Program-made: the position numbers and the translations under genes
Part shown: piece by piece, positions 48,068-56,842 of the stretch
How positions within the stretch are numbered: position 1 is the first letter of the stretch
Layout of the letters: each line of letters starts with the position of its first letter
Notes under the pieces: generated by a model
What the model was told of the DNA's origin: nothing
The model's database searches: none
Seen by the model: only the letters and a program-made list of their open reading frames with translations
Source: Rhodobacteraceae bacterium M385
Lineage (GTDB): Bacteria > Pseudomonadota > Alphaproteobacteria > Rhodobacterales > Rhodobacteraceae
Length of the DNA stretch: 64,000 nt
Assembly (NCBI GenBank): GCA_025141835.1
Contig: CP081102.1
Coordinates: forward strand, 1,116,001 to 1,180,000
Direction of reading: 5' to 3'

Positions 48068-49077
48068 CACCCCCCCGTGTGGCTCATGTGGCGCGACATC
48101 TGCCCGTCGGCCACTTGCCGCGAGTAGTCGAAATCGTGGCCCTTGGGTTTGTGACTGATCGCGTCGCGGATCGCGGCTTCCAGCATCGCGTTGCTCTCAG
48201 ACGCCCGCAAAGGCGCGCGCAGGTCGACCATGTCCTCTTGGCCAAGGCACATGTAGAGCTGTCCGGTGCAGGTCAGGCGCACGCGGTTGCACTGCTCGCA
48301 AAAATTATGGGACAGCGGCGTGATAAAGCCGATTTTCTGGCCCGTCTCATCCAACTGCACATAGCGGGCAGGGCCGCCGGTCCGCTCGGCCAGATCGGTC
48401 AGGGTAAACCGTTCCGCCAGTCGCGCGCGCAGGTCGTTGAGGGACCAATATTGGTCCAGCCGATCTTCATTTCCCAGATCGCCCATGGGCATCACCTCGA
48501 TGAACGTCAGGTCCATGCCGCGCGCCAGACACCATTCCTGCAAGGTGAACAGCTCATCCTCGTTGAAGTTCTTCAGCGCCACCGCGTTGATCTTCACCTT
48601 CAGACCAGCCGCCAGCGCCGCGTCTACCCCGTCCATTACCTGCTTTAGCCGCCCCCAACGGGTGATTTCGGCGAACTTCTTCTCATCAATCGTATCGAGG
48701 GAGATGTTGATCCGCTTCACCCCCGCCGCGGCCAAAGGCTCCGCAAATCGCGCCAATTGGCTGCCGTTGGTTGTCAGCGTCAGCTCTTCCAGATAACCGC
48801 TATCAAGGTGGCGTTTCATGCCTTGGAAGAAGGTCATGATATCGCGGCGCACAAGGGGCTCTCCGCCCGTGATCCTCAGCTTACGCACGCCCAAACCGAT
48901 GAAGGTGGAACACATGCGGTCCAACTCCTCCAGCGTCAGAAGCTCTTTCTTCGGCAGGAACTGCATGTTCTCAGACATGCAGTAAACGCAGCGAAAATCG
49001 CAGCGGTCGGTGACGGAGACGCGCAGGTAAGTGATGGCACGCGCAAAGGGATCAATGAGGGGGGCGGTTTGGGTCAT
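48067..49077 (-). CDS. moaA: GTP 3',8-cyclase MoaA
   Basis: Radical-SAM enzyme that with MoaC turns GTP into cyclic pyranopterin monophosphate, the first step of molybdenum cofactor synthesis. 336 residues from the ATG at 49077; the frame extends 17 codons more. The SAM cluster motif is CDFRCVYC, followed by RITGGEPLVRRDI, TTNGSQL and NISLDTID; the C-terminal cluster cysteines are in CEQCNRVRLTCTGQLYMCL, and the protein ends in the conserved Gly-Gly. The gene stands alone here, with the 74-bp repeats at its 3' end and a lipoprotein gene divergent. Confidence 0.97.
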   Translation of the reverse strand: MTQTAPLIDPFARAITYLRVSVTDRCDFRCVYCMSENMQFLPKKELLTLEELDRMCSTFIGLGVRKLRITGGEPLVRRDIMTFFQGMKRHLDSGYLEELTLTTNGSQLARFAEPLAAAGVKRINISLDTIDEKKFAEITRWGRLKQVMDGVDAALAAGLKVKINAVALKNFNEDELFTLQEWCLARGMDLTFIEVMPMGDLGNEDRLDQYWSLNDLRARLAERFTLTDLAERTGGPARYVQLDETGQKIGFITPLSHNFCEQCNRVRLTCTGQLYMCLGQEDMVDLRAPLRASESNAMLEAAIRDAISHKPKGHDFDYSRQVADGQMSRHMSHTGG

Positions 49078-49176
49078 GGGCGGACAGTAGGAGGGTGAGG
49101 CAGGGCGCACAAGGGAGCGGTTGATCACGGCTGAGTGCGGGCCTAGTCTGGCGCGAAACGTGTTGAGAGGTGCGAG

Positions 49177-49671
49177 ATGACACGAGCGATTTCTTTGCTG
49201 GCGGTTTTGGCGGTAGCGGGCTGTGCCAATGGCGGGCTTGGCGGAATGTTCAGCGGCGATGGACCGGGCAGCGGGTTCGGGCGCAACGCCGCGGCGGAAG
49301 ACGCCGCGGCGGCTGAGGTAATTTCCGAGGCTGTGGTGGGCGAGGCTGCGGCCGAAGATATCGCGCCCACGGACAACACCGTGCGCGCCGCCGCCGTGGC
49401 TGAGGGTAACACCGCTGCCGGCGACAGCGTGCGCGGCTTCACGGTCGCCAGCCTTGGGGACGCTACCGTGCCGGGCCTCTGGATCGAAACGCCGCTGGTG
49501 GACCGAGAGCGCACGGCCACCGTCGTGGCCCCCAATGGCACCACGGTGGAGGTCACAGCCCGCCCGTCTGGCGGCGAACGTGGATCAGGCTCGCGCCTGT
49601 CCTTGGCGGCATTTCAAGCCCTGGGCCTAAGCCTGACCTCCCTGCCCACAGTTACGGTAATCGCCGATTAA
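49177..49671 (+). CDS. Lipoprotein with Ala-rich linker and conserved C-terminal beta domain
   Basis: 164 residues. A lipoprotein signal peptide MTRAISLLAVLAVAGC gives Cys16 as the acylation site. Residues about 30-85 are an Ala/Glu/Gly-rich linker. The C-terminal 80 residues (GFTVASLGDATVPGLWIETPLVDRERTATVV...SLAAFQALGLSLTSLPTVTVI) form a small beta domain that I recall from Rhodobacteraceae proteins often labelled D-galactarate dehydratase; that name is not supported by any dehydratase motif here. It is probably an envelope structural protein. It lies four bases before the acyl-CoA synthetase start. Confidence 0.75.
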   Translation: MTRAISLLAVLAVAGCANGGLGGMFSGDGPGSGFGRNAAAEDAAAAEVISEAVVGEAAAEDIAPTDNTVRAAAVAEGNTAAGDSVRGFTVASLGDATVPGLWIETPLVDRERTATVVAPNGTTVEVTARPSGGERGSGSRLSLAAFQALGLSLTSLPTVTVIAD

Positions 49672-49675
49672 CCGG

Positions 49676-51247
49676 GTGATTCCCAAGCAGGGCACTTGGG
49701 CCGACATGCGCCGCGCGTTTGCGTGGCACATCCCCCCGGCGCTCAATATCGCCGAGGTCTGTTGTGAGCGTTGGGCGCGGTCCGACCCGGACCGCATCGC
49801 GATCCGCCACATCGGCCCGCCCGATGAGGTATGGACCTACGGCCAGCTCAAGGCCGCCTCCGATGGCTTGGCGGCAACGCTGGCGGCGAAGGGCGTGGGG
49901 CGGGGCGACCGGGTGGCGATCTTGATGGCGCAGAACCCCCGGGTTCTGGTGGCGCATCTGGCAGCGTTCAAACTGGGCGCGATCTCGCTGCCGCTGTTTA
50001 CCTTGTTCGGCGAAGATGCCCTGCGCTACCGCCTGTCCGATAGCGGTGCGAAAGCGGTGATCGTGGAGGCTTCGGTCGAGGATAAGCTTCGCGCCATTAC
50101 AGGCGCGCCGGTGATCCTGACCACACGGGCGCGCGCGGGCGCAGCCTCGCTAGAGGTGGCAATGGCTGCGCCCCCGTTGCGCGCAATCGCCGCCACCACG
50201 GCCGAAGATCCGGCAGTGATGATCTACACCTCCGGCACCACGGGCGATCCCAAAGGCGTGCTGCACGCCCATCGCTTCCTTTATGGCCACTTGCCCGGCA
50301 TGGAGCTGTCCCAAGGCGACTTCCCCCAGAAAGGCGATATCGGCTGGACCCCGGCCGATTGGGCCTGGATCGGCGGGCTGATGGACATGGCGCTGCCCTG
50401 CCTGTTCTACGGCGTGCCGCTGGTCTCTCATCGCTTCGCCAAGTTTGACCCGGATGCAGCCTTCGCCCTGATGGCCCGCGAAAATGTCACCAACAGCTTC
50501 CTGCCGCCCACGGCCCTGCGCCTGATGCGCCAAGCAACGCCCCCCCAAGACCTGCGCTTACGGGCCATCGGCTCCGGCGGTGAAGCTCTCGGCCCTGATC
50601 TGCTGGACTGGTCCCGTGAAACGCTCCACTGCCCGATCAACGAATTCTACGGCCAGACCGAGGCTAACCTGATTATCGCCGCCTGCGACGGCCCGATGCC
50701 GCGCATCCCCGGTGCCATGGGCCTTCCGGTTCCGGGCCACGCGGTGGCCTTGCTCGGCCCCAACGACACGAAAGTCAGCCCCGGCGAAGTCGGAGAGATC
50801 TGCGTAAAATCCCCCGATCCGGTGATGATGCTACGCTATTGGAACAAACCGCAGGCCACGACTGAGAAAATACGCAATGGCTGGCTGCGCACCGGCGATC
50901 TGGCCACCCAATCGCCTGACGGCCAGTTCACCTTCCACGCCCGCGATGACGATGTCATCACCTCCGCCGGCTACCGCATAGGCCCGGTCGAGATCGAGCA
51001 AGCCCTCTGCACCCACCCCGATGTCACCCTCGCCGCCGCCGTCGGCGTCCCGGACCCGATCCGAACCGAGGCGATTGTCGCCCACGTCGTCCTGCGCCCC
51101 GGTGCCGATACCACGAATATCGAAACGGCCCTCAAAACCCTCGTGCGCACCAAAGCCTCTGCCCATATGGTGCCCCGCCATATTATTCTCGCCGATAGCC
51201 TCCCCATGACGACGACCGGCAAGATCCTGCGCCGCGCCCTCCGCTGA
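49676..51247 (+). CDS. AMP-dependent acyl-CoA synthetase
   Basis: 523 residues from a GTG; an ATG at 49706 would drop ten. The adenylation motifs are VMIYTSGTTGDPKGVLHAHRF (A3), INEFYGQTEAN (A5), NGWLRTGDLATQSPDGQFTFHARDDDVITSAGYRIGPVEIE (A7-A8) and the final catalytic lysine in PMTTTGKILRRAL (A10). The overall spacing fits the medium-chain/benzoate-CoA-ligase branch, which activates short, medium or aromatic acids. The SDR dehydrogenase downstream on the opposite strand could use a related CoA ester. The substrate is unknown. Confidence 0.92.
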   Translation: MIPKQGTWADMRRAFAWHIPPALNIAEVCCERWARSDPDRIAIRHIGPPDEVWTYGQLKAASDGLAATLAAKGVGRGDRVAILMAQNPRVLVAHLAAFKLGAISLPLFTLFGEDALRYRLSDSGAKAVIVEASVEDKLRAITGAPVILTTRARAGAASLEVAMAAPPLRAIAATTAEDPAVMIYTSGTTGDPKGVLHAHRFLYGHLPGMELSQGDFPQKGDIGWTPADWAWIGGLMDMALPCLFYGVPLVSHRFAKFDPDAAFALMARENVTNSFLPPTALRLMRQATPPQDLRLRAIGSGGEALGPDLLDWSRETLHCPINEFYGQTEANLIIAACDGPMPRIPGAMGLPVPGHAVALLGPNDTKVSPGEVGEICVKSPDPVMMLRYWNKPQATTEKIRNGWLRTGDLATQSPDGQFTFHARDDDVITSAGYRIGPVEIEQALCTHPDVTLAAAVGVPDPIRTEAIVAHVVLRPGADTTNIETALKTLVRTKASAHMVPRHIILADSLPMTTTGKILRRALR

Positions 51248-51254
51248 CGCGCCT

Positions 51255-51331
51255 CTCCTTCATCTTTTCAAAAATATCGCGGGGGTAGGCGCGTTTTCCT
51301 TGGGAAAACCGCCAAGGGGGCAGCGCCCCCT
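51255..51331 (-). repeat. Dispersed intergenic repeat, copy B (inverted)
   Basis: Read on the minus strand: AGGGGGCGCTGCCCCC hairpin (51316-51331), an inner GTTTTCC-TTG-GGAAAAC hairpin (51293-51309) and the core CCCCGCGATATTTTTGAAAA followed by GATGAAGGAG. It lies between the convergent acyl-CoA synthetase and SDR genes and may also terminate transcription. Confidence 0.55.
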
Positions 51332-51376
51332 GATCGACGACGTAGTCGGCGATACTCCTGGCTCTCGAGCCACCCC

Positions 51377-52138
51377 CTAACTCACCTGCCCGCCGGAAAT
51401 CTGGATCGCTTGCCCATTCACACTACGCGCCGCGTCCGAGACCAGCCAAAGCGCCGTCGCGGTCACTTCATCACACGCCAACAACCGCTTATGACGGTTC
51501 CCCCTTGCCAATAATGCTCTCGCCTCGTCTTCCGTCATGCCTTGGCTGGCGGCGATCTGGACTGCGTTGCGCTCCACGATCGGCGTGTCCACATAGCCGG
51601 GACAGATCGCGTTGAAGGTCATGGCAGAGCCCATGTATTCCTCAGACAGGCCGCGCATCAGGCCGATCACCCCGTGCTTAGAGGCCGTGTAGGACACCGC
51701 CCCCGACAATCCTCGCAGGCCCGCGATGGAGGATATCGCAATCATCCGCCCCCATGCGTCGCGCTCCAGCGTCGCCATCGCTGCCTGAAAGGTCAAAAAT
51801 GCCCCATCCAGGTTCGTGGCCATGGTCTTGCGCCAATGATCCAACGTTTCGTGGTGAAACCGGGCGGGCTCTGCGATGCCTGCGTTGGCGACGCAGACGC
51901 AGACGGGGCCGCGCCGCTCTGCCGCGCCTTGGAACCCCTCGCGCACCGCGGCCTCATTCGTGACATCCATCGGCAAGGCGTGCAGGTGCGGATGGTCATC
52001 AGCTAAACCCTTCAGCCGTGCCTCATCGCGCCCGGTAATCGAGACTTCCATCCCTAGTCCAGCTAACCCCAAGGCGATACTTAACCCGATCCCCGTGCCG
52101 CCGCCGGTTACCACCGCATGTTGGCCTGTTAGGTTCAT
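51377..52138 (-). CDS. Short-chain dehydrogenase/reductase (SDR family)
   Basis: 253 residues from the ATG at 52138, which has a GGGAG site; the frame is open 29 codons further. Classical SDR motifs: cofactor site VVTGGGTGIGLSIA, DVTNEAAV, NAG in CVANAGIAEP, catalytic Ser in AISSIAGLRG, Tyr-x3-Lys in YTASKHG and NAICPGYVDTPIV. The C-terminus NGQAIQISGGQ closes the fold. It resembles 3-hydroxybutyrate or 3-hydroxyacyl-CoA dehydrogenases and the BadH type; the true substrate is unknown. Divergent from pntA, with a 180-bp spacer. Confidence 0.92.
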   Translation of the reverse strand: MNLTGQHAVVTGGGTGIGLSIALGLAGLGMEVSITGRDEARLKGLADDHPHLHALPMDVTNEAAVREGFQGAAERRGPVCVCVANAGIAEPARFHHETLDHWRKTMATNLDGAFLTFQAAMATLERDAWGRMIAISSIAGLRGLSGAVSYTASKHGVIGLMRGLSEEYMGSAMTFNAICPGYVDTPIVERNAVQIAASQGMTEDEARALLARGNRHKRLLACDEVTATALWLVSDAARSVNGQAIQISGGQVS

Positions 52139-52319
52139 TTCTGCGCTCCCTGCCACGATAACTGCTACGTTATTGGGCAGCCTGACGAAAAGCTGCGGCA
52201 CTGTATACCTGCTTTTGCGCAACAAAATTGCGTCACTGCGTTGTTCCTTCCGTTGGGGCTTGGTACTGGGATACTGAGCGGCCTTTGGGCCTTGGCGATA
52301 ATCAACGGGGGGAAGTGCG

Positions 52320-53894
52320 ATGAAAATCGGGGCTCCGAAAGAGGTAGAGGCCGGTGAAGCACGGGTGGCGATGACGCCGGACTCGGCTGTGCAGCTGCAA
52401 AAGCTTGGATATGAATGTGTGATCGAGACCGGCGCGGGTGCGCTCGCAGGGTTTTCGGACGCCGCCTATAAGGCGGCCGGGGTCGAGGTTGTCAAAACCG
52501 GTGCGGCCCTTTGGAAAGCGGCCGATATCGTCGCCAAGGTCCGCCCGCCCAACACGACCGAAACCAAGCGGCTGCGGGAAGGGCAGCTTCTGATCTCGTT
52601 CTTCTATCCGGGCCAGAACGAAAAAGGCATGGAAAGCGCGCGCAAGCAGGGCGCCAATGTCATCGCGATGGATATGGTGCCGCGCATCAGCCGCGCCCAG
52701 AAGATGGACGCGCTGTCGTCCATGGCCAATATCGCCGGTTACCGCGCGGTGATCGAGGCGGGCAACAACTTTGGCCGCTTCTTCACGGGGCAGATCACGG
52801 CTGCCGGTAAGGTGCCGCCAGCCAAGGTTCTGGTTGTGGGCGCGGGCGTTGCTGGCCTGGCCGCGATCGGCACCTCTACCTCGCTTGGCGCGATCACCTA
52901 TGCCTTCGACGTGCGCCCGGAAGTGGCCGAACAGGTCGAGAGCATGGGCGCAGAGTTTGTCTTCCTTGATTTCGAGGAAGAGCAGCAGGACGGTGCGGCA
53001 ACCGGTGGCTATGCCGCCGTCTCCAGCCCCGAGTTTGCGGCCGCTCAGCTTGCCAAATTCCGCGAGATTGCGCCAGAAATCGACATTGTCATCACCACGG
53101 CCCTGATCCCCGGACGCGACGCGCCCGAGTTGTGGACCGAGGACATGGTGGCCGCGATGAAGCCCGGCTCTGTGATTGTTGACCTCGCAGCAGAGCGCGG
53201 CGGCAACTGCAAGCTGACCGTGAAGGACGAGAAGATCGTCACCGACAACGGCGTCACAATCATTGGCTACACCGACTTTCCGTCGCGTATGGCCGCGCAA
53301 TCTTCCACGCTTTACGCCACCAACATCCGCCACATGATGGCTGACCTGACCCCTGAAAAGGATGGTGAGGTTAACCACGACATGGAGGATGACGTGATCC
53401 GGGGCGCCACGGCTGTCTATGGCGGGGAAATCACCTTCCCGCCGCCGCCGCCCAAGGTGGCCGCAATCGCGGCGCAACCCAAAGCGGCCCCGGTGCCGGA
53501 ACTGACGGCTGAGGAAAAACGCGCCCAAGAGGTGGCCGCTTTCCAAGAGCAGACCAAGATGCAGGTCGGCCTGATTGCTGTGGGTGCAGCGCTGCTGCTT
53601 GGGGTGGGCCTTGTGGCGCCCGCCAGCTTCATGCAGCACTTCATCGTCTTCGTTCTGGCGATTTTCGTAGGCTTCCAAGTAATCTGGGGCGTTGCACATT
53701 CGCTGCATACGCCGCTGATGGCGGTCACCAATGCGATTTCGTCGATCATCATTCTGGGGGCGTTGACGCAGGTAGGCTCGGGTAGCTTCTTTGTCGTCAT
53801 TCTGGCCGCGCTGGCCGTCTTTATGACGGGGATCAACATCTTTGGCGGCTTCCTCGTGACACGGCGCATGCTTGCCATGTTCCAGAAATCTTAA
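52320..53894 (+). CDS. pntA: NAD(P) transhydrogenase subunit alpha
   Basis: 524 residues; the ATG follows a GGGGGAAG site. The soluble NAD(H)-binding domain I (about 1-380) resembles alanine dehydrogenase: MKIGAPKEVEAGEARVAMTPDSAVQL, VVGAGVAGLAAIGTSTSLGA, VDLAAERGGNCKLT. A Pro/Ala-rich linker (about 385-400) leads to domain II with four membrane helices (about 420-520). With PntB it couples proton entry to hydride transfer from NADH to NADP+. The subunit is of the two-gene (E. coli) type, not split into PntAA/PntAB. pntB follows by 12 bp. Confidence 0.96.
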   Translation: MKIGAPKEVEAGEARVAMTPDSAVQLQKLGYECVIETGAGALAGFSDAAYKAAGVEVVKTGAALWKAADIVAKVRPPNTTETKRLREGQLLISFFYPGQNEKGMESARKQGANVIAMDMVPRISRAQKMDALSSMANIAGYRAVIEAGNNFGRFFTGQITAAGKVPPAKVLVVGAGVAGLAAIGTSTSLGAITYAFDVRPEVAEQVESMGAEFVFLDFEEEQQDGAATGGYAAVSSPEFAAAQLAKFREIAPEIDIVITTALIPGRDAPELWTEDMVAAMKPGSVIVDLAAERGGNCKLTVKDEKIVTDNGVTIIGYTDFPSRMAAQSSTLYATNIRHMMADLTPEKDGEVNHDMEDDVIRGATAVYGGEITFPPPPPKVAAIAAQPKAAPVPELTAEEKRAQEVAAFQEQTKMQVGLIAVGAALLLGVGLVAPASFMQHFIVFVLAIFVGFQVIWGVAHSLHTPLMAVTNAISSIIILGALTQVGSGSFFVVILAALAVFMTGINIFGGFLVTRRMLAMFQKS

Positions 53895-53906
53895 GGGGGC
53901 GGGATA

Positions 53907-55340
53907 ATGGAATTCGGTTTCACAACAGCGGCTTATGTGGTCGCGGCAATCCTCTTCATCCTGTCTCTGGGCGGTCTGTCCGGGCAGGAGAGCGCGAAGC
54001 GGGCCGTATGGTACGGCATCGCGGGTATGGCTTTGGCTGTGGCGGCAACCCTTGTGGGCCCCGGCGCAGGCTACTGGTTGTTGTCGATCATGATGATCGC
54101 GGCGGGCGGGGCCATCGGCTATCAACTGGCCACCAAGGTGCAAATGACGCAAATGCCCGAACTGGTCGCGGCGATGCACTCTCTCGTCGGTCTGGCGGCG
54201 GTTCTTGTGGGCTATATCGCCCATATCGAGTTGGGCCGTGTCATGGGAATGGACGCCGAGACGCGCGACGCGCTGACCGGTTTCGCGGGCCTCTTGGCGC
54301 ATAAATCCGGGGTCGAGATCTCCATCCTGCGAGTAGAGCTGTTCCTTGGCGTCTTCATCGGTGCCGTGACTTTCACCGGTTCTGTCATTGCCTACGGCAA
54401 ACTGGCGGGCCGTGTGGACAGCGCTGCGACGAAACTGCCGGGCGGCCATATGCTGAACATCGCAGCGGCGGTTGTGTCGTTGCTGACGCTGATCTGGTAC
54501 TGCAATACGGGCGGCTTCTTCCCACTGTTCCTGATGACCTTGGCGGCGCTGTTCATCGGCTACCACCTGATTATGGGCATCGGTGGCGCGGACATGCCGG
54601 TGGTTGTCTCCATGCTCAACAGCTACTCGGGTTGGGCAGCGGCGGCGATCGGCTTCTCGCTTGGCAACGATCTGCTGATTGTTGTGGGCGCGTTGGTCGG
54701 TTCCTCCGGGGCGATCCTGTCCTACATCATGTGTAAGGCGATGAACCGCAGCTTCGTGAGCGTCATCCTGGGCGGCTTCGGCGGTCCGGCGGGCGAGCAG
54801 ATGGCCGTGGAAGGCGAGCAAGTCGCCATCGACGCTGACGGCGTGGCGACGGCCTTGAACGAGGCTGACAGCATCATCATCATCCCCGGCTACGGCATGG
54901 CGGTGGCCCAAGCGCAGCAAGCGGTCAGCGAATTGACCAAGAAGCTGCGTGCTGCGGGCAAAGAGGTGCGCTTTGCGATCCACCCCGTTGCGGGCCGTTT
55001 GCCCGGCCACATGAACGTGCTGCTGGCCGAGGCCAAGGTGCCTTACGACATCGTCCTGGAGATGGACGAGATCAACGAGGACTTCCCGGATACGGATGTC
55101 GCCATCGTCATCGGCTCCAACGACATCGTAAACCCTGCAGCTCAAGATGACCCCAACAGCCCCATCGCCGGTATGCCGGTTCTGGAATGCTGGAAGGCCA
55201 AGCAGGTCTTCGTGTCCAAGCGGGGCCAGGGTACGGGCTACTCGGGCATCGAGAACCCGCTGTTCTTCAAAGAGAACACGCGCATGTTCTACGGCGATGC
55301 GAAAGCCTCGCTCGATGCGTTGCTGCCGAAGGTCGATTAA
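53907..55340 (+). CDS. pntB: NAD(P) transhydrogenase subunit beta
   Basis: 477 residues with eight to nine membrane helices in the N-terminal 270 residues (domain II), including the proton-path segment FVSVILGGFGGPAGE at the end, and a soluble NADP(H)-binding domain III with IIIIPGYGMAVAQAQQAVSEL, RFAIHPVAGRLPGHMNVLLAEA, IVIGSNDIVNPAAQDDPNSPIAGMPVLE and FVSKRGQGTGYSGIENPLFF. Length and motifs are full. Completes the membrane enzyme with pntA; a strong terminator follows, so the operon is two genes. Confidence 0.97.
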   Translation: MEFGFTTAAYVVAAILFILSLGGLSGQESAKRAVWYGIAGMALAVAATLVGPGAGYWLLSIMMIAAGGAIGYQLATKVQMTQMPELVAAMHSLVGLAAVLVGYIAHIELGRVMGMDAETRDALTGFAGLLAHKSGVEISILRVELFLGVFIGAVTFTGSVIAYGKLAGRVDSAATKLPGGHMLNIAAAVVSLLTLIWYCNTGGFFPLFLMTLAALFIGYHLIMGIGGADMPVVVSMLNSYSGWAAAAIGFSLGNDLLIVVGALVGSSGAILSYIMCKAMNRSFVSVILGGFGGPAGEQMAVEGEQVAIDADGVATALNEADSIIIIPGYGMAVAQAQQAVSELTKKLRAAGKEVRFAIHPVAGRLPGHMNVLLAEAKVPYDIVLEMDEINEDFPDTDVAIVIGSNDIVNPAAQDDPNSPIAGMPVLECWKAKQVFVSKRGQGTGYSGIENPLFFKENTRMFYGDAKASLDALLPKVD

Positions 55341-55361
55341 GGCCAAGGCGATCAAGTCAGA

Positions 55362-55389
55362 AAACCCCGCCCAATCCGGCGGGGTTTTT
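55362..55389 (+). terminator. Rho-independent terminator after pntB
   Basis: AAACCCCGCC (55362-55371) pairs with GGCGGGGTTT (55378-55387) around loop CAATCC and runs into TTTTTC. Confidence 0.92.
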
Positions 55390-55461
55390 CATTTTGGTGC
55401 ATTGGGCCTTCCCGTGTAGGCTGGCGGCATTCAAACCGCTGTCATTTTCACGAGGCCCCTT

Positions 55462-55827
55462 ATGTTCCGTTCCTTCCTCACCGTTGCGGCTTTGGCCGTT
55501 TCCACCGTCACCGCCACCCTTGCCCCGATGCAGGCGCAAGCCACGGGTCATGGCTGCCAGCAAGTCCATTTCCCGCGGGGGGCCTTCGCCCATACAGTCC
55601 ACGGCCATGCCAACGCGCACCAATCGCAATGCTACTACTTGCCGGTGAGAGCAGGCCAATTGGCGCGGGTGCGCGTGACCTATGGCTCGGTCTTCTTTTC
55701 CACGACCCATACCCACGGCAATTTCACCAACGTCGAGTTCCGGACAGTGAACGGGCAGCTCTACGTCTATGTGCACACCGATTACGCGGGCAGTCAGCCC
55801 TATGGTATCGAGTTCGTGTTCGTCTAA
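55462..55827 (+). CDS. Small secreted protein, function unknown
   Basis: 121 residues. A signal peptide (FLTVAALAVSTVTATLAPMQAQA) has a likely cut after QAQA near 27. The mature domain of about 94 residues is rich in His and Tyr and in beta-prone segments (VHFPRGAFAHTVHGHANAHQSQCYYLPVRAGQLARVRVTYG, FRTVNGQLYVYVHTDYAGSQPYGIEFVF), with two cysteines that could pair. The His content hints at metal binding; I recognise no family. Its layout recalls small jelly-roll or pre-peptidase C-terminal type domains. Own promoter likely, since a terminator precedes it. Confidence 0.75.
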   Translation: MFRSFLTVAALAVSTVTATLAPMQAQATGHGCQQVHFPRGAFAHTVHGHANAHQSQCYYLPVRAGQLARVRVTYGSVFFSTTHTHGNFTNVEFRTVNGQLYVYVHTDYAGSQPYGIEFVFV

Positions 55828-55886
55828 CGTCTGGCCTCTGAACGTAGGCGCTTTCCCTTGCAGCACTGAAGCGGCAAGGTGGCGCT

Positions 55887-56456
55887 ATGAACACGCCCGC
55901 ACATCTTATTTTCGGCGCTGCCGCATTCGGTAGGCCCGAACACCGTTGGACCCTTGCCGCCGCTTTGGCAGGGGGGCTGATGCCTGATCTGTCACTTTAT
56001 CTGATGGTGGGCTGGCACCTGCTGATTGCAGGCACCGAGGCGCGGGTGGTGTTTGGAGAGCTCTATTACTCTGATACTTGGCAGACGGTCTTTGCCGTCG
56101 ATAATTCTTTCATTCTCTGGGGGATCGTCTGTGCGCTGGCCCTTTGGCAGGGCTGGCGGGTGCTTATCGCCTTCAGCGGTGCAGCGCTGGTGCATATCGC
56201 CTTTGATTTCCCGCTGCACGCGGGCGACGGGCGGGCGCATTTCTGGCCGCTTAGCCGGTGGATCTTTGACAGCCCGGTTAGCTATTGGGACAGGCACCAC
56301 CACGCCAACTGGGTCGGACCGACCGAACTGGCGCTTTGCATCGCGCTGGTTGTGCTTTTGTGGTGGCGGGTGCCGGATTGGCGCTGGCGGGTGGTTTTTG
56401 CGCTGCTGTTACTGGCGGAATTGGGATCTAACAACATCTGGCGCTTCGTCTTCTGA
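55887..56456 (+). CDS. Membrane protein of the YbcI/DUF457 metal-dependent-hydrolase type
   Basis: 189 residues, mostly membrane: helices near 22-45, 71-90, 92-105 and 146-185. It begins MNTPAHLIFGAAAFG, with His6 and the following GLMPDLSLYL aspartate, then VHIAFDFPLHAGDGRAHFWPLSRW and DRHHHAN. The His/Asp pattern resembles LexA-regulated inner-membrane hydrolases (PF04307-like). Proteins of this sort in Rhodobacteraceae are sometimes labelled CobQ, which the sequence does not support. Substrate unknown. It converges with hemP, 13 bp apart. Confidence 0.75.
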   Translation: MNTPAHLIFGAAAFGRPEHRWTLAAALAGGLMPDLSLYLMVGWHLLIAGTEARVVFGELYYSDTWQTVFAVDNSFILWGIVCALALWQGWRVLIAFSGAALVHIAFDFPLHAGDGRAHFWPLSRWIFDSPVSYWDRHHHANWVGPTELALCIALVVLLWWRVPDWRWRVVFALLLLAELGSNNIWRFVF

Positions 56457-56469
56457 AGCGCCTTCGATC

Positions 56470-56652
56470 CTATTTTGTCAGGATCAGTTTACCCGCACGG
56501 GTAATGCGCAGCGTATAGGTTTTATCGTCCAACACGATCAAAGCGGTGCCTTCGGCGCCAACAAGGCGTTGCGCGTCGTAGATCGGCTCGCTCGAGGGGC
56601 GAACGGCGGGGGGCGTGTTGTCCGGTTCGGTCATACGGGCTTGAAAGGTCAT
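56470..56652 (-). CDS. hemP: Hemin uptake protein HemP
   Basis: 60 residues from the ATG at 56652, with AAGGAG at an ideal distance. The conserved HemP end is clear: IYDAQRLVGAEGTALIVLDDKTYTLRITRAGKLILTK. HemP proteins occur with haem-uptake genes and are needed for haem use in several bacteria; in Burkholderia HemP acts in regulation of haem receptor genes. No receptor or ABC haem importer lies in this window. A TGA-N9-TCG operator-like palindrome lies 35 bp upstream, in line with iron control. Confidence 0.92.
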   Translation of the reverse strand: MTFQARMTEPDNTPPAVRPSSEPIYDAQRLVGAEGTALIVLDDKTYTLRITRAGKLILTK

Positions 56653-56686
56653 GGTCGGCTCCTTTGGCGTGCTGTTGTGGTAAATC

Positions 56687-56701
56687 TGACTAAATGAGTC
56701 G
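56687..56701. promoter_or_regulatory. Iron-responsive-operator-like site before hemP
   Basis: TGACTAAATGAGTCG contains the palindrome GACT-AAATG-AGTC and fits the alphaproteobacterial IRO pattern TGA-N9-TCA except for the last base. It lies 35-49 bp before the hemP start, where RirA- or IscR-type repressors would act. A TTGACA-like -35 (minus strand, near 56710) is close by. Confidence 0.45.
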
Positions 56702-56842
56702 GACTTGTCAATCCTGAGTCTTTTACTCGGAACGCTTTCGGTGGCCGGATGAGGCGCACAGGTATCGCTGCGCTGCAACGGTTGGGCAGAGCTGGACGGG
56801 GGGCAATTGCGTCCGTTTGGCGGCCATGACATCACAGCAGGC

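Noticed and set aside
49177..49671. D-galactarate dehydratase
   Set aside because: The length, lipobox and Ala-rich linker do not fit; no dehydratase motif is present.
52302..55355. A 1017-codon frame on the minus strand opposite pntAB
   Set aside because: A His/Arg-rich shadow without motifs, antisense to two perfectly conserved genes.
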